DNA of 64,000 nucleotides from Gemmatimonadales bacterium. GTDB taxonomy: Bacteria; Gemmatimonadota; Gemmatimonadetes; Gemmatimonadales; GWC2-71-9. The stretch's first letter is position 1. Every line of letters starts with the position of its first letter. Below the pieces are notes generated by a model that saw only the letters and a program-made list of their open reading frames with translations, ran no database searches and was not told where the DNA came from. Shown piece after piece: positions 24,138 through 33,644 of this stretch. Both the position numbers and the translations under genes were made by a program. The stretch is taken from positions 1 to 64,000 of the forward strand of contig DATAOI010000064.1 in the NCBI GenBank assembly GCA_036265815.1. Reading direction: 5' to 3'.

Positions 24138-26468
24138 CTAGTGGGGCTGCGACCCGGGAGGTCCCGCGCCCCCCATGGCGCCCGGGGGCGGGGCAGCGGT
24201 ACCCGGCCGCGAGGGCGTCGGCGTGCCGCCGCCCGGCTTGGGCGACCCAGCGCCTGGCTGCAGCGGTGTTCCCGGCGGCGGCGCACCCGGCGCAGGGGTG
24301 ACCGGCGGCGGCGCGGCCGGAGCCGTCCCACCCAGCGGGCCCGTGGTGCTGCCGACCGCCCCGAACGGCGAGTGGATGGGACAGAACTGGGTCGGCTCGG
24401 TACCGGGAATGAACGATTCGATGTAGTGCACGTCCTTGGGGCAGAACGGCGTCGCCTTGTAGCCGGTGGTCTTGTCGATGTCGAGTGCCGTGAGGCCGTC
24501 CGGCCGGGGCCAGGCCGCCGGGAGCTCACGCCGTTCGTAGACCTCGCGCATCATCGCCGTCCACGCCGGCGCCGCGAGCACGCCGCCTTGCGCGTTGCCC
24601 TTGATCTTCTGAGGCTGGTCGAAGCCGATCCACACGCCGGTCACGAGGTCCGGGGTGAACCCGATGAACCACACATCGAAGCCATCGTTCGTCGTCCCGG
24701 TCTTGCCGGCGGCCGGAAAGTTGATCCGCGCACCCACCGAGCCGACCGCTGTGCCGTGGCGGACCACGTCCCTGAGCACGTCGGTCATGAGCCAGGCGTG
24801 CGCGGTGTCCATCACCGTGACCGACCGTACCGGCGGCTGCCACACGATCTTCCCGCTGCGGTCCTCCACCCGAAGGATCGAGTTCGGAAGCGTGCGGGTG
24901 CCGAGGTTGGCGAAGGCGGTGTACGCGGCGATCATCTCCAGCGGATACACGTCGGCCGAGCCGATGTAGATCGACGGATATGGCCGGATAGGGGTGGTGA
25001 TCCCGAACTTGGTGGCCTCGCTGATCACCGCGTCGGGACCGATCTCCATCCCCAGCTTGATGGCGATGATGTTGCGCGAGAGATAGAGCGCCCGCCTGAG
25101 CGTCATCGGCCCGTCGAATTCGAGGTCGTAGTTCTGCGGGGTCCAGGGATCCTGGGCGGGGTCGATCTCCACGCTGAGCGGGTCATCCACCATGACGTAG
25201 GAGAGCGGATACCCGGCCTGCAGCGCCGCCGCGTAGACCAGCGGCTTGAAGGTGGACCCGGGTTGCCGCCTGGCCTGAGTGGCGCGATTGAATTTGCTGT
25301 CATCGAAGTCGCGGCCGCCCACCATCGCCCGGATGTTGCCGGTCTTGGCATCGAGCGTCACGACCAGCCCCTGGAGGTATGGCGTCGGGGTTCGATCGCC
25401 GGACTCGGTGCTCTCGGACCGCGAGTCCATGTACTGGCGGTACGTCTTATGGGGAAACGGGCCATCGGCCCCGCTCTCGATCGCCTCCAGCCTGGCCTCG
25501 AGCGCGCGCTCGGCGGCTTGCTGAATGTCGAGATCGAGCGTGGTGTAGATCCGGTAGCCGGCGCGGTAGAGCCCCGGGCCGAACCGGGCGTCCAGCTGCC
25601 GGCGCACGTGCTCGACGAAATACTCCGCGACCCCGCTGTAGTCGGAGTGGGAGGAAAGGAGGAGCGGATACGCCTTCCAGCGTTCCGCCTCCTCCGGCGA
25701 GAGCAGATCGTTGTCCCGCAGCAGGTTCAGAATGGTATTGCGGCGCTGCAGGCTGAGATTGGGATTCTTGCGCGGATTGTAGCGCGAGGGGGCCTTGGGA
25801 ATGGCCGCCAGCGTCGCCGCCTCGGCCACGTTGAGGTCGCGCACCGACTTGCCGAAGTAGCGCTGGGACGCCGCCTCCACGCCGTAGGCCCGGTTGCCCA
25901 GATCGATCTGGTTGAGATAGAGCTCCAGGATCTTGTCCTTGGAGTATTTGGCCTCGATCTCCTGGGCCACGTGCGCTTCCCGCAGCTTCCGCCGCAGCGA
26001 CTTGTCCCGGCCGCTGATGTCCTCCGGCCAGAGATTGCGGGCCAACTGCATGGTGATGGTGGAGAACCCCTCCGCCACCCGGAACTTGAAGACGTTGTTC
26101 TTGATGGCGCCCAGCACCCGGACCCAGTCGATCCCGTGATGCTGGTAGAAGCGTTTGTCCTCGGTGGTGATGAACGCCGCCTTCACGTAGGGCGACATCT
26201 CCACCAGCGGCACGACCGTGCGGCGCTCCAGGCCGAGATCGGTGATCAGCCGTCCGTCGGCAGCATACACCTTGGAAGCCTGCTTCGGATCGTAGCCGCC
26301 CAGCCCCGCAATGGAGGGGCAACTGTTGCCCGCGCACGCCCGGGTCCACGCCGCCAGCAGGATGGCGAGGGCCAGCGCGACGACCGCGAGAGACGAGACC
26401 AGAACGATGCGTTGTGCGCGGGGCGAGAGCCGAACGCGCATGCGCGGGAGGGACAGCCGGCGGGCCAT
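24138..26468 (-). CDS. Penicillin-binding protein 1A (bifunctional transglycosylase/transpeptidase)
   Basis: 776 residues. One membrane helix (about 19-42) anchors it; the GT51 domain has [15 protein letters not shown] and [14 protein letters not shown]; the transpeptidase domain has the nucleophile motif STFK, then SRN and KTGTTND. The last ~80 residues are a proline/glycine-rich tail after a possible Cys-containing segment. It polymerises and cross-links peptidoglycan outside the membrane. Promoter TGGAAA-17-TAGCTT lies only six bases before ATG, giving a leaderless message divergent from tyrS. Confidence 0.93.
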   Translation of the reverse strand: MARRLSLPRMRVRLSPRAQRIVLVSSLAVVALALAILLAAWTRACAGNSCPSIAGLGGYDPKQASKVYAADGRLITDLGLERRTVVPLVEMSPYVKAAFITTEDKRFYQHHGIDWVRVLGAIKNNVFKFRVAEGFSTITMQLARNLWPEDISGRDKSLRRKLREAHVAQEIEAKYSKDKILELYLNQIDLGNRAYGVEAASQRYFGKSVRDLNVAEAATLAAIPKAPSRYNPRKNPNLSLQRRNTILNLLRDNDLLSPEEAERWKAYPLLLSSHSDYSGVAEYFVEHVRRQLDARFGPGLYRAGYRIYTTLDLDIQQAAERALEARLEAIESGADGPFPHKTYRQYMDSRSESTESGDRTPTPYLQGLVVTLDAKTGNIRAMVGGRDFDDSKFNRATQARRQPGSTFKPLVYAAALQAGYPLSYVMVDDPLSVEIDPAQDPWTPQNYDLEFDGPMTLRRALYLSRNIIAIKLGMEIGPDAVISEATKFGITTPIRPYPSIYIGSADVYPLEMIAAYTAFANLGTRTLPNSILRVEDRSGKIVWQPPVRSVTVMDTAHAWLMTDVLRDVVRHGTAVGSVGARINFPAAGKTGTTNDGFDVWFIGFTPDLVTGVWIGFDQPQKIKGNAQGGVLAAPAWTAMMREVYERRELPAAWPRPDGLTALDIDKTTGYKATPFCPKDVHYIESFIPGTEPTQFCPIHSPFGAVGSTTGPLGGTAPAAPPPVTPAPGAPPPGTPLQPGAGSPKPGGGTPTPSRPGTAAPPPGAMGGAGPPGSQPH

Positions 26469-26474
26469 GCAGGC

Positions 26475-26503
26475 AAGCTAGCCGGTTGCGGGGCCCGTTT
26501 CCA
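26475..26503 (-). promoter_or_regulatory. Leaderless promoter of the PBP1A operon
   Basis: Minus strand TGGAAA (complement of 26498-26503), 17-bp spacer, TAGCTT (complement of 26475-26480), six bases, ATG. It overlaps the tyrS promoter on the other strand within a 54-bp gap, so the two polymerases may compete. Confidence 0.6.
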
Positions 26504-26514
26504 GCGGGTACGAT
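26486..26514 (+). promoter_or_regulatory. Leaderless promoter of tyrS
   Basis: TTGCGG (26486-26491), 17-bp spacer, TACGAT (26509-26514), eight bases, ATG 26523. A start point 6-8 bases after the -10 would fall on or next to the initiation codon. No Shine-Dalgarno is present. Confidence 0.65.
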
Positions 26515-26522
26515 TGGCGCCT

Positions 26523-27794
26523 ATGACCGACCTCTTCGAGCTGCTCCAGGCCCGCGGCTTCGTGCAGGACGCCACCCCGGGCGTGGCGGAGCGGCTGCGT
26601 GCATCCCCAATCACCGGCTACGTCGGCTTCGATCCGACCGCCGACTCGCTGCACGTCGGCAGCCTGGTCCCGGTGATGGGGCTGGCTTGGCTGCAACGGC
26701 TGGGGCACACACCGATCGCGCTGGTCGGGGGCGGCACCGGCATGGTGGGCGACCCCAGCGGCAAGCGGGAAGAGCGACCGGTCATGGGTCTCGACCAGAT
26801 CGACCGCAACGCCCAGGCAGTCGGCCGGCAACTCTCGCGCTTCCTCGCTTTCGAGGGCGCCAACGCCGTCCGGATGCGCAACAACGCGGAGTGGCTCCGC
26901 GGTGTCCCGCTCATGGAGTTTCTGCGCGATACCGGCAAGCACTTCACCGTCAGCTACATGCTGCAGAAGGAGTCGGTGCAGAGCCGGCTCGAGAGCGGGA
27001 TCTCGTACACCGAATTCAGCTACATGCTGGTGCAGGCCTACGACTTCTGGCACCTGTTCCGGACCGAAGGCTGCGAGCTTCAGATGGGCGGCAGCGACCA
27101 GTGGGGCAACATCACGGCCGGCGCGCAACTGGTCGACAAGCGGGAGCACCGGCAGGTGCACGGGATCGTCTTCCCGCTCGTGACCACCGCGGCCGGGGCC
27201 AAGTTCGGCAAGAGCGAGGCCGGCAACGTCTGGCTCGATCCGGCGCGGACCACGCCCTATGCCTTCTATCAGTTCTGGCTCAACACCGACGACCACGACG
27301 TCGAGCGCTATCTCAAGCTGTTCACCTTTCTTCGGCTGGAGCGGATCGCCGCCGCGATGGAGGAGCACGTCCGCGATCCCGGCCGGCGCGCCGCCCAACG
27401 CCTCCTCGCCCGGGAGGTGACCGCCACGGTGCACGGCGACCCCGCGGCCGAGCAGGCGATACAGACCAGCGCGGCGCTGTTCGGGGGCGGGAGCGCGGGC
27501 GGGATCGAGCTCTCGCCGGAAGACCTGCCAGACATGCCGGAGCGCCGGGTCTCCCGCTCACAGTTGCCGGACGGGCTGCCGGTGATCGAGGTGCTCGTCG
27601 CGAGTGGGCTGGCGAGCTCCAAGGCGGACGCCCGCCGCGGGATTCAGGGGAGGGGCTTCTACCTCAACGGTCACCCGATCGAGGACTTGGAGCTCGCCCT
27701 AGGCGACGAAGCGCTGCAGGGACCTCCGGGCCAGCAGTTCGTGATTCTTCGCAAAGGCAAGAAGAACTACGTGCGGCTGGTGTTGGAGCCGTAG
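26523..27794 (+). CDS. tyrS: Tyrosyl-tRNA synthetase
   Basis: 423 residues, normal for bacterial TyrRS. Class I signatures are seen as HVGS (HIGH variant, near residue 46) and KFGKS (KMSKS variant, near 232). The tyrosine/tRNA region QAYDFWHLF and [10 protein letters not shown] are typical, and the C-terminal S4-like RNA-binding domain begins around 350 ([19 protein letters not shown]). It charges tRNA-Tyr in the cytoplasm. A much longer in-frame extension upstream runs antisense to the PBP gene and is not real. It converges with the HerA-like gene five bases away. Confidence 0.96.
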   Translation: MTDLFELLQARGFVQDATPGVAERLRASPITGYVGFDPTADSLHVGSLVPVMGLAWLQRLGHTPIALVGGGTGMVGDPSGKREERPVMGLDQIDRNAQAVGRQLSRFLAFEGANAVRMRNNAEWLRGVPLMEFLRDTGKHFTVSYMLQKESVQSRLESGISYTEFSYMLVQAYDFWHLFRTEGCELQMGGSDQWGNITAGAQLVDKREHRQVHGIVFPLVTTAAGAKFGKSEAGNVWLDPARTTPYAFYQFWLNTDDHDVERYLKLFTFLRLERIAAAMEEHVRDPGRRAAQRLLAREVTATVHGDPAAEQAIQTSAALFGGGSAGGIELSPEDLPDMPERRVSRSQLPDGLPVIEVLVASGLASSKADARRGIQGRGFYLNGHPIEDLELALGDEALQGPPGQQFVILRKGKKNYVRLVLEP

Positions 27795-27799
27795 GCCCC

Positions 27800-29350
27800 C
27801 TACCAGCGCGATCGGGTCGTGCTGCGGGACGGCTTCGCGCCCAGCAGGCCGAACAGACCGCGCACCACCTCGCGCCCGATCGACCGTCCGATGCTGGAGG
27901 AGAGGGCCCCCACGAGCGCCCCGCCCGCGACCTGTGCCACCGTTCTGGCCGCCGAGCCGCCGCGCGAGGACGTCGGAGCCGGTGTCGCGGGCGGCTCCGT
28001 CTTCGCCATCCGCGCGGCGAGGATTTCCCGCGCGCTCTCCCGGTCCACGGTCTTTCCGTACTCCTGGATCAGATCGCTCTCGCGGATGTCCGCCTGCAGC
28101 TCCTCGGGCGTGAGCGGCGCCATGCGTGACCCTGGGGGGACGAGCCGAGTCGCCACGACCGGCCCCGGGGAACCGCGGGCGTCCAGCCCCGTGACCACGG
28201 CTTCGCCGATTCCCAGAGAGGTGAGCGTCTCCTCGAGATCGTAGAATTGGGTCTTGGGGAAGGTGCGCGCCGTCGCCTTGAGTGCCACCTCGTCGTCCGG
28301 CGTATGGGCTCGAAGGGCGTGCTGGACCCGGTTGCTGAGCTGCGCCAGCACCTCGCTGGGCACGTCCTTCGGCGTCTGGGTGACGAAGTAGACCCCGATG
28401 CCTTTCGACCGGATGAGTCGGACCACCTGCTGGACCTGTTCGAGGAAGGCCTTTGAAGCGTCGGCGAACAGCAAATGAGCTTCGTCGAAGAAAAAGACCA
28501 GCTTCGGTTTGGGCAGGTCGCCGGCCTCCGGCAGATTGTGATACAACTCCGCCAGCAGCCACATGATGAAAGTGGAATAGAGCAGCGGCTTGTCCTGCAC
28601 GTCCGAGATCTCCAGACAAGTGACCACGCCTCGACCGTCGGAGGTGACGTGCAGCATGTCCTTCACATCGAACTCGGGTTCCCCGAAGAACTTCTCGGCC
28701 CCCTGGGATTCGAGCTCCACCAACTTGCGCAACAGCACCCCCACCGATGCACCTGACATCCCCCCATACTGAGCCAGCGCCGGCTTGCCCGTGTCCGAAG
28801 AGAGGAACTGGAGTACGGCCCGCAGGTCCGACAGATCGAGCAAGAGAAGCTGGTTGTCGTCGCAATATTTGAAAACCATGGTAAGGACGCTGGTCTGGGT
28901 CTCGTTGAGCGAGAGCGCCTTCCCCAGGAGCAGCGGGCCGAACGAGCTGACGGTCGCCCGGAGCTGCACTCCGAGTGCGCCGGTGAGGCTTACGAACTCG
29001 ACCGGCGCGCCGGCTGGCTTCCATGTCCAGCCGATGTCCTTGGCGCGCTGGGCGATCCGATCACTCGCCTCCCCCGGCACTGCCAGCCCGCTCAAGTCAC
29101 CCTTGATGTCGGCAACAAAAACGGGCACCCCCTGCGCCACGAGCTGCTCGGTGAGCAGTTGGAGCGTTTTGGTCTTGCCCGTGCCCGTGGCTCCGGCAAT
29201 GAGCCCGTGGCGGTTGAGCATGGCGAGGGGGATCTTGACCTTGGGCTCCTGGTGGACCCCGCCACCGGACTCGAGCGCGGCGCCAAGAGTCACCGACGGG
29301 TCCGTGGATGCGTAGCCGGCCGCGAGCATTTCTGTGAATGAGGAAGCCAT
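27800..29350 (-). CDS. HerA/FtsK-like ATPase (DUF853 family)
   Basis: 516-residue RecA-like ATPase with Walker A GATGTGKTKTLQLL (about 54-67), ADIKGDLSGLA, Walker B KLVFFFDEAHLLF and YFVTQTPKDVPSEVLAQLSNRVQHALRA, the standard DUF853 core. The last ~90 residues are rich in Ala, Pro and Ser and end in glycine-bearing helices. The family is often annotated as helicase HerA-like, but its role is not settled. The gene follows the aminotransferase by 14 bases and probably shares its transcript. Confidence 0.85.
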   Translation of the reverse strand: MASSFTEMLAAGYASTDPSVTLGAALESGGGVHQEPKVKIPLAMLNRHGLIAGATGTGKTKTLQLLTEQLVAQGVPVFVADIKGDLSGLAVPGEASDRIAQRAKDIGWTWKPAGAPVEFVSLTGALGVQLRATVSSFGPLLLGKALSLNETQTSVLTMVFKYCDDNQLLLLDLSDLRAVLQFLSSDTGKPALAQYGGMSGASVGVLLRKLVELESQGAEKFFGEPEFDVKDMLHVTSDGRGVVTCLEISDVQDKPLLYSTFIMWLLAELYHNLPEAGDLPKPKLVFFFDEAHLLFADASKAFLEQVQQVVRLIRSKGIGVYFVTQTPKDVPSEVLAQLSNRVQHALRAHTPDDEVALKATARTFPKTQFYDLEETLTSLGIGEAVVTGLDARGSPGPVVATRLVPPGSRMAPLTPEELQADIRESDLIQEYGKTVDRESAREILAARMAKTEPPATPAPTSSRGGSAARTVAQVAGGALVGALSSSIGRSIGREVVRGLFGLLGAKPSRSTTRSRW

Positions 29351-29364
29351 AGACTCAGATTGGG

Positions 29365-30585
29365 TTAGTGGTTGCCTTCGAGCACCTCGACCACCCGCTC
29401 CATCTCCTCCACCGTGTTGTACGCGTGCGGGCTCAGCCGGATGGCACCCTCGCGCAGGCTGCAGATGATCCGTGCCGATTTGAGTCGGCGAAACGCCTCC
29501 TCCACGACACCAGTTGCCACGGCAATGATGCCGGAGCGATGGGCGTCCTGCGGTGAGACGATCCGGCCCCCGCCCCGCTCCGCCCAGCGAACCAGCGGCT
29601 CCTGGAGTCTCCGCAAATGCTCCGCGATCCGATCGACGCCCAGCCCCAGGAGCAGCTCCAGCGACGCATTCATCCCCGCGAAATCCTGGTACGGGAGCGT
29701 GATCAGCTCGAACCGCCGGGCATCGGACCGGAGGGTGCGGTTGTATTGGGTGAGCCGGGTGAAATCATCGGTGCCCTCGAAGGCCATCCAGCCGGTCACC
29801 GGCGGATCCAGGGTGGGGATCAGCTCCCGCCGGATGTACACGAAGCCCGAGCCCCAGGGGGAAAGCAACCACTTCTGCCCGCCGCAGGCGAGGACGTCGA
29901 CCTGGACGCGCGTGAGGTCCACCGGCACCTGGCCCAGCCCTTGGATCGCATCCACTACCAGGTAGGCCCCGGTCCGGCGGGTCGCCTCCGAGAGCGCCGC
30001 CAGGTCCGCCAGGTAACCGCTGCTGAACTGCACCAGCGAGACCGCCAGCACCCGTACCCGCGGGTCTCGCAGGCGTTCCAGCAGACGGGCCTCATCCGGC
30101 CAGCCTTCCGGCGTGGTCGGCACCAGCTCCATGGTCACGCCGGCATCGCCCAGGCGCATCCAGGGGTAGACGTTGGCCGGGAACTCGCGATCGCTCACCA
30201 GCACCACGTCTCCCGGCCGGAGCGGGAGCGCGCGCGCCACAACCGTGAGGCCGAACCCGGTGTTCACCGTCAATCCGATCTCGCCTGGCGTCACCGAGAG
30301 GAGCTCCGCCACCAGGCGGCGGCTCTCGGTCAAGGTGCCGAAGAGGTCACGATCCGGGAGTCGGAACGGCATCGTCCGGCGCCGGTTGAACTCCTCCAGC
30401 GCCAGGCGGGACCGCTCCGGGAGCGGGCCGACGCTCGCGTTGTTGAGGTAGATCGTCTCCCCGGTCCAGGGGAACTCTCCGGCCCGGAGCGCGGCCACAT
30501 CGAGCGGCGCCGCGACGGCGCCCGCCGGGTCGGCGCTCACCGGCCGGGCCCCGGCTGGGGGGCGTTTCGCAACTCCCGGCCCCAC
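29365..30585 (-). CDS. Class V aminotransferase family PLP enzyme (cysteine desulfurase/selenocysteine lyase-like)
   Basis: 406-residue fold-type I PLP enzyme. IYLNNASVGPLPERSR is the usual N-terminal substrate segment, VVDAIQGLGQVPVDL contains the PLP-binding Asp and Gln, and DVLACGGQKWLLSPWGSGF holds the Schiff-base Lys. Cysteine desulfurases carry an active-site Cys loop near the C-terminus; none is obvious here, so the reaction may be another of this family. The start is GTG 30585, with a weak GAGG upstream. Confidence 0.83.
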   Translation of the reverse strand: MGPGVAKRPPAGARPVSADPAGAVAAPLDVAALRAGEFPWTGETIYLNNASVGPLPERSRLALEEFNRRRTMPFRLPDRDLFGTLTESRRLVAELLSVTPGEIGLTVNTGFGLTVVARALPLRPGDVVLVSDREFPANVYPWMRLGDAGVTMELVPTTPEGWPDEARLLERLRDPRVRVLAVSLVQFSSGYLADLAALSEATRRTGAYLVVDAIQGLGQVPVDLTRVQVDVLACGGQKWLLSPWGSGFVYIRRELIPTLDPPVTGWMAFEGTDDFTRLTQYNRTLRSDARRFELITLPYQDFAGMNASLELLLGLGVDRIAEHLRRLQEPLVRWAERGGGRIVSPQDAHRSGIIAVATGVVEEAFRRLKSARIICSLREGAIRLSPHAYNTVEEMERVVEVLEGNH

Positions 30586-30714
30586 CGCTCACCCAGCCTC
30601 CCTGCGGCCATGTCGATTCCGTGATGTGGGTTACCCCGCAGAAGCGGAGTCGCGCACCCTCTTGCACCATCCGCCTTCACAGCGCCCGGCGCATGATTCT
30701 TGCAATTTTGTCTC

Positions 30715-31815
30715 ATGAAACGTTACGCACTGACCCTCAGCGCAGGCAAGCGAGTGAAAGTGGATCGACCCTTCACCCTGGTCCTGAGTGGCGGCGGCCT
30801 CAAGGGGCTGGCGCACATCGGCGTGCTGAGAGCCCTGGAAGAGCGGGGCCTGGTGCCGGGACTGGTGGTGGGGTCGAGCATCGGGTCACTCATCGGCGCT
30901 GCCTGGGCGGCCGGGGCCACCATCGCCCAAATGGAAGCCAAGGCACGCGGCATCCGCCGCCGCGACGTGTTCCAGGTGGCCCATACCGACGTCGCCCTCC
31001 GCCGGCTGCTCGCGCCCTCGCTCTACCGCCGGGAGCCGCTGGAGGCGCTGATCGCCAGCCTGGTCGGAGAAGTAACCTTCCGCCAGCTCAACCGGCGCCT
31101 GCTGGTCAACACCACCGACCTTCACTCCGGAATGCAGGTGATGTGGGGCCTCCCGGGTCTGCTCGATGCCCGGGTGGCCGACGCGGTGGCGGCGTCGTGC
31201 GCGCTGCCCGGGATCTTCCCGCCCCGGCAGATCCAGGGCCGGGCCTACGTGGACGGCGCGGTCGTGGAGAACCTTCCGGTCCGCCTGGCCGCCTCCCTCG
31301 GCTCGGGACCGATCGTCGCGGTCAATGTGGCGGCCACCAGCATCCGGCGCGACGTGCACGAGACCCAAGGGTTCGCCGCCACCTACATCCGCGGGCTGGA
31401 GATCGTGATGCAGACGCAGATCGAGGGGCAGCTCCGCGATTGGACGGGGCCGCCGCTGGTGATGGTGCAGCCGCGGGTCGAGCACATCTCCATGTTTGCC
31501 TTCGACAAGACCGAGGAGCTGATGGAGGCGGGTTACCGGGCCACGGCGCAGACGCTGGACCAGCTGGATATGGATCTGCACTTGATCGAGCGCGGCATGC
31601 ACCCGACGCGCCGGCTGCGGGTACTGGTGGACGATGCCCGCTGCGTGGGATGCGGTGCCTGCGTGGTGCAGGCGCCCAAGGTGTTCCGGCTGGACCAGCG
31701 GGGCAAGGCCGAGGTGATGACCCCGGTCCAGACCTGGTCGCCCGTGGACGGGGCCTATGTGCTCAACTGTCCGACCGACGCCATCAGCGTACGGCCCGAG
31801 GAGACAGCGGCGTAA
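30715..31815 (+). CDS. Patatin-like phospholipase fused to a [4Fe-4S] ferredoxin domain
   Basis: 366 residues. The N-terminal ~290 residues form a patatin domain: oxyanion loop SGGGLKGLAHIGVL, nucleophile elbow GSSIG (Ser near residue 53) and catalytic Asp in YVDGAVVENLPVRL. The C-terminal ~65 residues are a small ferredoxin: CVGCGACVVQAPKVFRL and LNCPTDAI supply four Cys for one cluster. Patatins hydrolyse acyl esters of lipids; why one carries a redox domain is unclear. ATG 30715 begins the conserved part. The A+T-rich upstream (30691-30714) has no clear box pair. The 3' end overlaps the convergent methyltransferase by 32 bases. Confidence 0.85.
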   Translation: MKRYALTLSAGKRVKVDRPFTLVLSGGGLKGLAHIGVLRALEERGLVPGLVVGSSIGSLIGAAWAAGATIAQMEAKARGIRRRDVFQVAHTDVALRRLLAPSLYRREPLEALIASLVGEVTFRQLNRRLLVNTTDLHSGMQVMWGLPGLLDARVADAVAASCALPGIFPPRQIQGRAYVDGAVVENLPVRLAASLGSGPIVAVNVAATSIRRDVHETQGFAATYIRGLEIVMQTQIEGQLRDWTGPPLVMVQPRVEHISMFAFDKTEELMEAGYRATAQTLDQLDMDLHLIERGMHPTRRLRVLVDDARCVGCGACVVQAPKVFRLDQRGKAEVMTPVQTWSPVDGAYVLNCPTDAISVRPEETAA

Positions 31816-32434
31816 CCTCGAAGATGAACACCGCGTCGCCCCGCCGCCGGACAGGAAGCAGGTTCCGCAGCCGGCTCCGGTAATGCCGATGCGCCCGCAC
31901 CTTCCCCCAGGGCGCCAGCGCCCGCTGCAACAGGGCTTCGTCGTAGAGCCGTTTGGGGTCAGGATCGGAACGGGTGTCGCGCACCGGCGTGGTGCCCACG
32001 ACAGCTCCCCCGGCCGCCAGATATCCCACCAGCTCACCGATCAGCCCCGAGTCGTCCTCGAACTGCTCCAGCACTTCGCTGCAGTAGATCCGATCGAACT
32101 GCCCCGGCCCCGGCGGCATGGTGGTGAATACCGGCCGTGCCGCGGACCCGCGAAACTGCTTGGCCTGGCCGATGGCCGCGGGTGAGATGTCGTACCCCAC
32201 CGCCTCCCCGCCCAGCTGCTGCAGCCGCAGCGTGAACACCCCATCGAAGCACCCGAAGTCGAGCACACGCTTCCCTTCCGGCGGATAGCGCCGCAGGAGC
32301 GCCCGCTGGCTCCACTGGAGATGGGTGAGTCGCCAGTCGAGGTCGAACGCGCGCGGCCCCTGCCGCTCGATCCATTCGCGGTACTGCCGGTCGTACTCGT
32401 CCGCCGCGGCGAGTTGCGCCAAGGTGTTCACCAC
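31784..32434 (-). CDS. Class I SAM-dependent methyltransferase
   Basis: 216 residues with RVLDFGCFDGVFTLRL as motif I (about 61-76), VGYDISPAAIGQAK as motif II region and FDRIYCSEVLEQFED as the post-II acidic region. Substrate unknown; its place at the end of a glycosyltransferase operon suggests a sugar or glycolipid. The GTG start at 32434 overlaps the GT4 stop by one base (TAGTG). Confidence 0.82.
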   Translation of the reverse strand: MVNTLAQLAAADEYDRQYREWIERQGPRAFDLDWRLTHLQWSQRALLRRYPPEGKRVLDFGCFDGVFTLRLQQLGGEAVGYDISPAAIGQAKQFRGSAARPVFTTMPPGPGQFDRIYCSEVLEQFEDDSGLIGELVGYLAAGGAVVGTTPVRDTRSDPDPKRLYDEALLQRALAPWGKVRAHRHYRSRLRNLLPVRRRGDAVFIFEVTPLSPRAVR

Positions 32435-33630
32435 TAGGGGGCGCCCTCCCGCGCGCGCACCCGGCCGAGCTCGTGTCCGATCCGCGCGAGTTCCGAGGTG
32501 ACCCGATCCCAGTTGTAGTGCCGCTCGATCAGGCGCCGGCCGGCCGTGCCCAGCCGGGCGCGGAGCCCGGGATCTGCCAGCAGCCGTCGCACGGCAGCGG
32601 CCACGGCCTCCGCGCTCTCGGCATCGACCAGGAGGCCGGTCTCACCGTCCCGCACGCCTTCCGGAATTCCGCCGCTCCGGCCGGCGATCACCGGCAGCCC
32701 GCAGGCTGAGGCTTCCGAGAGTGAGATACCGAATCCCTCCACCCGCTGCTCCATGAGACGGGAGACGCCAAGATAGATCTCGGCGGCGTTGTAGAGCGCC
32801 GGCAGGTCGCGGTCGGGCACGTCGGTGAGGAAGCGGACCTGGTCGGCCACGCCGAGCTGGCGGGCCTCCTGCTCCAGGGCGTCCTGCGCCTCACCGGCCC
32901 CGACCACCGCGTAGCGCAAGTCGGGGTAGTCGGTCCGCAGCCGGGCGAGGGCCTGGAGTGCGGTGTCGATGCCCTTGTGCCGGGTGAGCCGCGCTACCGA
33001 GAGTAGCCAGCGGCCGGGTCCGAGGCCATAGCGCGCGCGTACGTCCGTCGTGTCGATACCGGGGCGAAAGAACGCCTGGTCGGCGCCCAGCGCGACCACC
33101 CGCACGAGATCGGGCGGAGTGTCCAGCTCCAGCTCGCTCAACAGGGTGAGGCAGGTGTCCCGGGTCCACTGACTATTGGCCACCAGCACCGCGGCCGAGG
33201 AAAGGAGGGCCCGGGCCGTCCGGCGCTTGACCGAGGATTGATGCACCTGATGCCGCAGGATCAGGATATCGCCGCCGTGGAGCAGCACGCCGAAGGGAAC
33301 ACCCACCCGTTCCATCGTCCATTTGGCCGGGTACGCCGCGGGCTTGATGTTGCCGCACCAGATGAATTCCGCCTCGGTGGCCCGGGCCAGCACGGCCGCG
33401 CGGCGGGACCAGAGCAGGATCCCCTGTATGGTCCGGAGCCTTCGCGCCGGGATCGGCAGGCGGTCGACCCGGTTGGGAAAGGTCCCGTCGATGTCCGCCG
33501 CGTCGGGATGCTGTCCGGTGGAGACGACCAGCGAGCCGGGAGGGTAGCGCTTGGTGAGCTCGGCCATCCACCGGGCAATGCCACCGCTCATCGGCGGGAA
33601 GTCATAAGTGAGGAGCAGGTGGGTGCCCAT
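32434..33630 (-). CDS. GT4 family glycosyltransferase (PimB-like)
   Basis: 398-residue GT-B enzyme. LLLTYDFPPMSGGIARWMAEL is the classic N-terminal glycine loop of the PimB/WcaL group, VARLTRHKGIDTALQALARL marks the second domain, and EGFGISLSEASACGLPVIAG carries E-x7-E. TAGATT (complement of 33639-33644) lies eight bases before ATG 33630, consistent with a leaderless start, though its TAG is also the previous gene's stop codon. The gene overlaps the following methyltransferase. Confidence 0.88.
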   Translation of the reverse strand: MGTHLLLTYDFPPMSGGIARWMAELTKRYPPGSLVVSTGQHPDAADIDGTFPNRVDRLPIPARRLRTIQGILLWSRRAAVLARATEAEFIWCGNIKPAAYPAKWTMERVGVPFGVLLHGGDILILRHQVHQSSVKRRTARALLSSAAVLVANSQWTRDTCLTLLSELELDTPPDLVRVVALGADQAFFRPGIDTTDVRARYGLGPGRWLLSVARLTRHKGIDTALQALARLRTDYPDLRYAVVGAGEAQDALEQEARQLGVADQVRFLTDVPDRDLPALYNAAEIYLGVSRLMEQRVEGFGISLSEASACGLPVIAGRSGGIPEGVRDGETGLLVDAESAEAVAAAVRRLLADPGLRARLGTAGRRLIERHYNWDRVTSELARIGHELGRVRAREGAP

Positions 33631-33638
33631 ATATCGAC

Positions 33639-33644
33639 AATCTA
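33639..33644 (-). promoter_or_regulatory. Candidate -10 box for the GT4 gene at 32434-33630
   Basis: TAGATT, eight bases before ATG 33630, no Shine-Dalgarno between. No good -35 is seen at 16-18 bases. The first three bases are the stop codon of the upstream gene, which raises the chance of coincidence. Confidence 0.3.

Noticed and set aside
23604-26522. A very long plus-strand frame continuous with tyrS (about 970 extra codons)
   Set aside because: It runs antisense to the PBP1A and amidohydrolase genes, is low-complexity and Arg/Gly-rich, and the TyrRS fold begins at ATG 26523 with its own promoter.
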